From assembly GCA_003117195.1 (NCBI GenBank), contig BDSI01000003.1, forward strand, positions 124,001 through 188,000: a stretch of 64,000 nt of DNA, read 5' to 3'. A model generated the notes under the pieces. It saw nothing but the letters and a program-made list of their open reading frames with translations, made no database searches and was not told the origin of the DNA. This document shows, piece by piece, positions 58,584 to 64,000 of this stretch. Position numbers and translations under genes: made by a program. The stretch comes from Eudorina sp. 2006-703-Eu-15. Lineage: Eukaryota; Chlorophyta; Chlorophyceae; Chlamydomonadales; Volvocaceae. Position 1 is the stretch's first letter. Each line of letters begins with the position of its first letter.

Positions 58584-60960
58584 GCCGCCGCTTCCGAGCT
58601 GTCAACGCCAGCTCCAACTCCGCTGCCAGCTGCGGATCCCTCGCCGCCAACCACCGCGGCCCCGCCACCCACCCACATGCACCTCCTCCTCCCCCTCCCC
58701 CTCCCTCTCCCCCTCCCCCTCCGCCACCGCCACTGCCACCTTCCGCTCCCCCGCCGCCGCGCGCAACCCCCCGTTGGTGCCCCGCCCTCCCGTGCCCCCG
58801 CCGCCTCTGCTCCCGCCCGCTCTCCCCCTCCTCCGCCTCCGCCAGCACCTGCGCGAGCCCGAGGTACAGCCCCTTGAGCCGCTCCACCAGTCGCCCGAAG
58901 CCGCGCCGCTGCGCCCACAGCAGGTCGGGCAGCAACCGGGTGGCGGGGGCCGCCGCGGCGCGGGCCATCACCTGCCGCTGCGCCGCGGCGCACAACTCCG
59001 GCAGTAGCAGCCGGTCCGCCACCTCCGCCAGGGACTGTAGCGGATCTCCGCCGCCTCTACCCTCCGGCTGCTGCTGCTGCTGCCGCTGCTGCTCCTCCTC
59101 CTCCTCCTGATGTTGCTCTTGAGGCTGCTCCAGAGGCTGCTGCTCCTGTTCTCGCTGGTGCGCATGGAGCCGCTGGCCATGGGCGGGCGATCGTGGCGCC
59201 GGCGGCAACAGCTGCCGCTGCTCTTCCCCGGCAGCCCGCAGCGGCTCCAGATCCGCCCTCCCCGTGTAGATGTACCGCAGCACGCACATCAGCACACCCG
59301 CCTCGACGTCCTCCAGCCTCACCCGGGTCCCGCCGCTGTCTCCGAAACCACCGCGCCCACCCAGCAGCGGCACGAAATAGTCGCACCGCGCCGCCAGTAG
59401 CGCCCGGTGCGCGTACAGCTCGACGCCGCCGGCGGCGACCAGCGTGACGTCACCGCCGCCGCTTCTGACGCCGCCGTCAGCGCCCTGGCAGGACTCCAGC
59501 AGCGCGCCCAGGTCTGAGCCAAGTGTACGGCGTTGTACGGCACCATGGCCGCCCCACGCGTGATCCAGCAGCAGCGACGGCGGCGGCGGCCGCACCCCCA
59601 GGCTGAGCAGCACCACCTCCGCCAGGCCGCTCACGACGGCCAGGCTGCCACGTGCGGTGACGCACGGGCTCGTCCAAGCGGCGCCCTCCGCCGCGGCCAG
59701 AGTGCGCAGCTTGACGCCGAGCCGCCGGCGGGCATCGCCGCCGCCGCCGCCGCCGCCAGCACCGCCCGCAAGCCCGTCCAGCTGCAGCTCGCGTGCACTG
59801 CTGCGGTACGTCGGGGCGCGACGCCAACAGGTCTGGACACTCACCCGCTCCACCACGCACCAGCTGCTTTCGGCTGCCGTACCGTCCCCTGGGTCAGACG
59901 GGCCTCCGCTGCCGCCGCCGCCGCCGCCGAGTCCGCCCGCCGCCGTCAGTCCGACGATGTCGTGCAGACTGGCGGTGTCGGCGTCGCCGTCCGCCTGGCC
60001 GCGATCGGCGCCACCTCCCACCAACAGCTCCGGCTCCGCTTCGATGCCGTAGAGATGCCCGTAGTTGTTGCCGTACCCATTCCGTCGTGCGTTGGGAGCT
60101 TCCTCGACGTCGAGTCCGTAGATCTCGGACCGGGTGGCGAGCAGCAGGCGCCGCCCCGATGTGTCGTACACCATTGCGCGCAGCGGTTCGCCCAACTGCG
60201 CCACGCGCCGTACCGCCACCGTGGGAGCTCGGGACGTCGCCGCCGGCGCCGTCGTCACGGACGTCGTCGACGGGGGTGCCGTCGACCCGCCCCGGGGCTC
60301 CGTCCCCGCGGTGGCGGCGGAGCACGGCGCGGAGGAGCGCAGGTCCAGTTCGTACACTGCACCGCCGCCGTCGGCGTCGGCATCCTCCGCGGCGGCCACC
60401 CACAGCCGACCGGGGCACTGCGGATCGAGCGCTAGGTAGTCGCACGTCGCCGGCGCCGCGCCTCCGTCATCCTCCGCCTCCTCTTCCGCCGCCGCCGCCG
60501 CCTCGTCTGCCCCCACTGCTTGTTGCCCCTCCCTGCCGACGACGTCGCCACTGACCCACGGGGTGAAGTCCGCCACTACCGATACCTCATTGGACGTGTC
60601 GTCCAGACTCAGAACCTGGCTCCCGCCGCAGCTGAAGACGACGCGCTGCCGCCACGGGTCCCAGACCGCGGACCCGGTCTGGTCCCGGCCATCGTCGGGG
60701 AAGGGGAGCGCGAAGGCGCGCGCCGGGCCGCCGCGGGGGTCACGCTGCCAGAGCTCCAGGGCAGGGCCCAGCGAGTTGCGGCCCTCGTCCAGCGGATGGA
60801 CGCCGGAGGTGGTAAACAGCAGCGTCTCAAATTGTTGGTGGGAGCTGTCGCGGAGCCAGGGACCTTGGTGCGGGCGGCAGGCGAGAAAGTGCGCCCGGTC
60901 GCCATTGGTCGGAATGCGCTCGCAATAGAGGGTCACATTTGCAGCACGCGGGACATCCAT
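58570..60960 (-). CDS. intronless beta-propeller and BTB/POZ domain protein, 796 aa
   Basis: Single exon from ATG at 60958-60960. Residues about 45-470 look like a beta-propeller: blades of the type AVWDPWRQRVVFSCGGSQVLSLD, YLALDPQCPGRLWVAA...VYELDLR, LRAMVYDTSGRRLLLATRSEIYGLD and WTSPCVTARGSLAVVSG. Residues 482-668 are a BTB/POZ domain: SDLGALLES, DVTLVAAGGVELYAHRALLAARCDYF, VEAGVLMCVLRYIYTG and LAEVADRLLLPELCAAAQRQV. It is split by a 65-residue Gln/Glu-rich insert (575-640). A BACK-like helical stretch follows (RLLPDLLWAQRRGFGRL), then a Gly-rich tail. BTB proteins commonly dimerise and act as cullin-3 substrate adaptors; the propeller would be the partner-binding part (inference). Volvocine algae have many such proteins. 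Its lack of introns contrasts with its neighbours. Confidence 0.8.
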   Translation of the reverse strand: MDVPRAANVTLYCERIPTNGDRAHFLACRPHQGPWLRDSSHQQFETLLFTTSGVHPLDEGRNSLGPALELWQRDPRGGPARAFALPFPDDGRDQTGSAVWDPWRQRVVFSCGGSQVLSLDDTSNEVSVVADFTPWVSGDVVGREGQQAVGADEAAAAAEEEAEDDGGAAPATCDYLALDPQCPGRLWVAAAEDADADGGGAVYELDLRSSAPCSAATAGTEPRGGSTAPPSTTSVTTAPAATSRAPTVAVRRVAQLGEPLRAMVYDTSGRRLLLATRSEIYGLDVEEAPNARRNGYGNNYGHLYGIEAEPELLVGGGADRGQADGDADTASLHDIVGLTAAGGLGGGGGGSGGPSDPGDGTAAESSWCVVERVSVQTCWRRAPTYRSSARELQLDGLAGGAGGGGGGGDARRRLGVKLRTLAAAEGAAWTSPCVTARGSLAVVSGLAEVVLLSLGVRPPPPSLLLDHAWGGHGAVQRRTLGSDLGALLESCQGADGGVRSGGGDVTLVAAGGVELYAHRALLAARCDYFVPLLGGRGGFGDSGGTRVRLEDVEAGVLMCVLRYIYTGRADLEPLRAAGEEQRQLLPPAPRSPAHGQRLHAHQREQEQQPLEQPQEQHQEEEEEQQRQQQQQPEGRGGGDPLQSLAEVADRLLLPELCAAAQRQVMARAAAAPATRLLPDLLWAQRRGFGRLVERLKGLYLGLAQVLAEAEEGESGREQRRRGHGRAGHQRGVARGGGGAEGGSGGGGGGGGEGGGGGGGGACGWVAGPRWLAARDPQLAAELELALTARKRRRTAG

Positions 60961-61730
60961 ACGCAGGTAGAGCCTTGTAGAATTGTTATGTTACAAAAGC
61001 TAACGAGGCCGTTAGAGCAAAGGTTTAAACCATGCGCAAAGGTCACATTTTTGCTAAATGCAGACTTTACGGTGATGCGATTCCAGAGCTTTATGGATTT
61101 GAGATGAATTCAAATTTAGTTGCTTACTTAGTCAAGTGCGCACGAATTCGAATGGCTGTCGTGTGGCGACCCGTGGGACGAGACACTCCTGACACAACGG
61201 TGTGCCGTACACCCCCACTGTTTGCGTGCCGCAGATGAACCCCGCGCTTCAAAAACCCCTCCTCACTGTCAATACTGAGATCGCATCCGCGCATTTCTTG
61301 AGGCTTAGTATCGTCTTATCGCACTGCAATCTCTCCTCATGCCCCTTCCCTCCCTCTGCACTCCACCGCAGGCTGTTTTCCCTTGCAGCGGCCATGGCGA
61401 AGTGCCTCCCGCTGTGTCCCGAAAAAGTTCGTCCCGGCGTGCTAAGCAGAATCCAAGAGCTGTCGCTGATCCGTCTCGTCCAACGGGCATCGCCGTTCTT
61501 TCTCCGTCGGTAGGTGATCACCGCGGTGCCCGCCCCGGGGCGCGGGGGGCCGCAGGCGGGTGCTGCCTCTCCAATACTCGCAAACATAAAATCTTTTGAT
61601 ACCATACCGTGCTGCTCGTATCTCTGTGGCTCAGCACTCGGTACTTCCCATTCTTCAAGATTCACCGAGGGCCCCACACTCCGGCACATGCGCACGACCT
61701 GCGACGGCACCCTGTAAGCCAGCGCCACCT

Positions 61731-62591
61731 TCACTCTAAAAGAGTGCGCCGTGCGGCCCAAGCTGACGGCTGCGTGCGCCGTGCGGCCCAAGCTGACGGC
61801 TGCGTGCGCCGTGCGGCCCAAGCTGACGGCTGAGTGCGCAGTGCGGTCCAAGCTGACGGCTGCGTGCGCCGTGCGGCCCAAGCTGACGGCTGAGTGCGCC
61901 GTGCGGCCCAAGCTGACGGCTGAGTGCGCCGTGCTGGCTCTGGGCAGCGCAGCTCCCGCCGGCCCCCAACACCGCCCCGAGTGAGCGGCCGCCAGCAGGG
62001 GCCCGCATTGCCGCAAGGGCACGCCGCAATCCGACGCCCTGCCGCCGCCCGCCCGGCGAGGGGCGAGGGGGGGGAGCGCCGCGCCACCAGCGCCGCGGTA
62101 CACCTGCTGGACATCTGGGGGCATGGTCCTTCACGTAGCAGCCACGGCCGTCGCAATCGCGCCTTCCAACACCCCGGCGCTGCGGACTCACCTGCCTGGC
62201 GGGCGGTGGACCAAGCCAACTTTACCACACACGGCCCAAACAGGTATATGACAGTTCGTCCGCGGATCCGATCTTCCTCGTTGCGGGAGGAACTGCGGAC
62301 ACCCCCTCCTCCCGCCGCCGCTCGAGGACCGCGGCGGAATCGATGCCCGCATCGACGAGGTAATGGACAACGTCCGAGCACCAACAGACCTGACAAACAA
62401 ATCACAGTCATGACCGCTGCAACCACGATTATGGACACCGCCAGCGGCCCCAGGCCCGCCCGCCCGCTCGCCCCCGCCAGCGCGGACACAATGCTGAGAA
62501 GGGCGGCCCTGCTCTGCCGGGGCCGCCGACGCTGTCCCCTCGTCCGGATCTCCTCGGTCTTCGACCCACGACCGTTGCCATTACCGTCCAC
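61731..62591 (-). CDS. hypothetical single-pass membrane protein (uncertain)
   Basis: An open frame from ATG 62591 encodes a basic N-terminus, one good membrane helix (PLAVSIIVVAAVMTVICLSGLLVLG, about residues 51-75), Arg-rich low-complexity sequence and then the 10-aa repeat units. A possible donor (GTCTGT) directly after the helix suggests it may be spliced. An overlapping frame 62124-61249 could supply downstream exons. No homology recognised; it may be chance coding in GC-rich DNA. Confidence 0.25.
   Translation of the reverse strand: MDGNGNGRGSKTEEIRTRGQRRRPRQSRAALLSIVSALAGASGRAGLGPLAVSIIVVAAVMTVICLSGLLVLGRCPLPRRCGHRFRRGPRAAAGGGGVRSSSRNEEDRIRGRTVIYLFGPCVVKLAWSTARQAGESAAPGCWKARLRRPWLLREGPCPQMSSRCTAALVARRSPPSPLAGRAAAGRRIAACPCGNAGPCWRPLTRGGVGGRRELRCPEPARRTQPSAWAARRTQPSAWAARRTQPSAWTALRTQPSAWAARRTQPSAWAARRTQPSAWAARRTLLE
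61743..61927 (+). repeat. 30-bp tandem repeat, six copies
   Basis: Unit GTGCGCCGTGCGGCCCAAGCTGACGGCTGC/A, nearly identical copies. Since 30 is a multiple of 3, it can extend reading frames as 10-aa repeats on either strand (AVSLGRTAHS or QPSAWAARRT on minus). Confidence 0.92.
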
Positions 62592-62851
62592 TACCCCCCG
62601 TCACCCCGTTAATCACGCAGCCAAGGCCGAGCGGGACCCGCCCGCGTCCAGCCGCCTATACGCCCCGCCCGGACCAGCCGCCGCGCGGCTTCCCCCAGGA
62701 AGCCTCCCTTCGCGCCTTCGCGACCTCCCTTCGCGACCTCCCTTCGCGACAGCTCAACAACCCGGACGACCCATGGGTCAGTCCACACAACATACCACAG
62801 AGCGGCGACCACTACCACGCCCCCAGGTCCCCCCTCCGCTCCTCCTTGTCC

Positions 62852-63508
62852 TCACGCCATGCCGTCCGCGGGTATCTCCATGTCCTCCAGCTCCGGCAGC
62901 GGGAAGCGCAGAATGGCCGCGATGCCCGACAGCTGCGTCAGCTGCTCCCCGGACACGTGCATCGCCGAGAAGATCTACGGGGCGCACAGCACAGCACAGC
63001 ACAGAACGAAAAGCGTGATGCGATGTCCTGGAGCGCGGTGACCACACACGCAGATCGCCTCCGCGCTGTGCTAAGGGACAGGCCACATTGGTGCTACTCA
63101 AAAGCCAAGGGGCCACGGGCCCACGGCCCCCTGACGTCAATACTCCTTTTCGTCCAGCGACGAACGACGACGCGCGAGTCAGGCAGAAGCGGGGGGCACC
63201 GCGTGCGCCTCCCCGTCCTCGCGAGCTGCACCTACTCAGACACCGAGATCGTTGGGTGCTTGCTGCCAGGCGGTGCTGTCGCCCCTGGACCGTTTCGTGT
63301 GTATTGGGCACGGAGGAACAAGCGACCCCCATGACAGGATGCCCCCCGCAGCACCGGCCCCGGCCACCCCCAACCCAGCCCGTGCCACCCACCAGCGCCT
63401 CGCCACCCGCCTCCCGCACCCCCTCCACCAGCTCCGCGTATCGCCGCCGCTTCTCGACGTGGTTGATGCGGAACAGCGAGTCGCTGATCAGCAGCGTCTG
63501 GATGGCGC
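62852..63508 (-). CDS. PELO: Pelota (Dom34), last two exons; 5' part outside window
   Basis: Pelota with HBS1 recognises stalled ribosomes and splits them (no-go and nonstop decay) in the cytosol. Minus-strand exons 63508-63393 and 62974-62852 (TGA) join in phase 0 and encode the C-terminal eRF1_3-like domain: [38 protein letters not shown], then [40 protein letters not shown]. These are the classic Pelota strings (TLLISDxLFR, [25 protein letters not shown]). The first listed exon starts in phase 1, so earlier exons must lie further right; none was identified up to 64000. Confidence 0.9.
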
Positions 63509-64000
63509 CTGAGTGCGCGTGTGGGTGTGTATGTGAGAGAGCGTGTATATGAGGGGGGCAGGGGACGAAGGGGAGGGGAGGGGAGAGGGTATAGGAAATT
63601 GGTAGCAGTATTCAAATTGCGCAGCTGCCAGAGCAGGACGGGAGAGGGGTATAGGGGGAGGGGGAGGCAGCCAAGGGTCAGGGGAACCGCGCGCTCGTCT
63701 GGCCGGAGCAGGGGACAGCGCGGGATGACGGGCGGAAGCCACCTCTGGACCCCGAAGCCGCACCCACACACCCACACACCCGCACGGCAGGGATGCGACC
63801 ACACCGAGGGATGGATGGTCACGCACGCCAATGATCCGAGACCGTCGTGTGAGCCAGCTCTGGCTCAGGCTCACAGCGGCACACATGGCTGCATCCCCGC
63901 AGATGCTGCTGCCATGCCAGCCGCACGGACAAAGAGCAATAACGACAACGCCGCCGCCGACGACGACGGAAAGAGGGCTGTCAGTCGACGGACGCCCTGT
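63509..64000 (-). other. probable Pelota intron to right edge
   Basis: No Pelota-like exon was found here. It has a G-rich/A-rich stretch (63548-63600) and the block GGGTATAGGAAATTGGTA shared with about 46190. The right end (63900-64000) has GCC/GAC-rich sequence that could begin another exon, but no frame was recognised. Confidence 0.45.

Overview
The window looks like nuclear DNA of a volvocine green alga (Chlamydomonas/Volvox relatives). It is GC-rich, its genes are intron-dense with short exons and GT-AG introns, it has long Ser-Pro-rich hydroxyproline-type tracts, many micro- and minisatellites, and a nuclear mitochondrial ribosomal protein gene. No sequence search could be run. Gene models were built by reading exons, splice sites and intron phases by eye; where phases add up over a whole gene I say so.

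Layout. 1-6240 (+): 3' part of a receptor-type guanylyl cyclase, with a 17-bp homopurine minisatellite in one intron. 6241-11275: about 5 kb without a gene I can support. 11276-20225 and 22571-31034 (+): tandem paralogues of a large secreted/membrane-anchored protein of a family I do not recognise (signal peptide, Cys-containing ectodomain, Ser-Pro-rich stalk, membrane segment, low-complexity tail). Copy B has ten exons with fully consistent phases and predicts 1,408 aa. Copy A has the same exons but an 8-bp frameshifting deletion and no counterpart of B's start codon. Between them lie a decayed fragment of an MRPS18 exon and a dispersed repeat. 31035-38498: a 402-bp hAT-type MITE and two 5'-truncated LINE copies, each lying between (GT/CA)n tracts. 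38499-40890 (-): mitochondrial ribosomal protein bS18. 41262-45978 (+): lipid-droplet-associated hydrolase (LDAH) family, divergent from bS18 across a 371-bp promoter region. 48283-50727 (+): YAE1. 51989-52060 (-): tRNA-Pro(UGG). 52970-54559 (+): 3' fragment of an eIF2A gene lacking its beta-propeller half. 57481-58085 (+): 3' exons of a small membrane protein. 58570-60960 (-): intronless beta-propeller + BTB/POZ protein. 62852-63508 (-): last two exons of Pelota (PELO/Dom34), which must continue beyond the right edge.

Several genes serve translation (bS18 in mitochondria; YAE1 for Fe-S loading of the recycling factor ABCE1/Rli1; Pelota in ribosome rescue; eIF2A; tRNA-Pro). They are separate transcription units and no operon-like link is implied. 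The most novel content is the tandem secreted protein pair and the (CA)n-flanked LINE copies.
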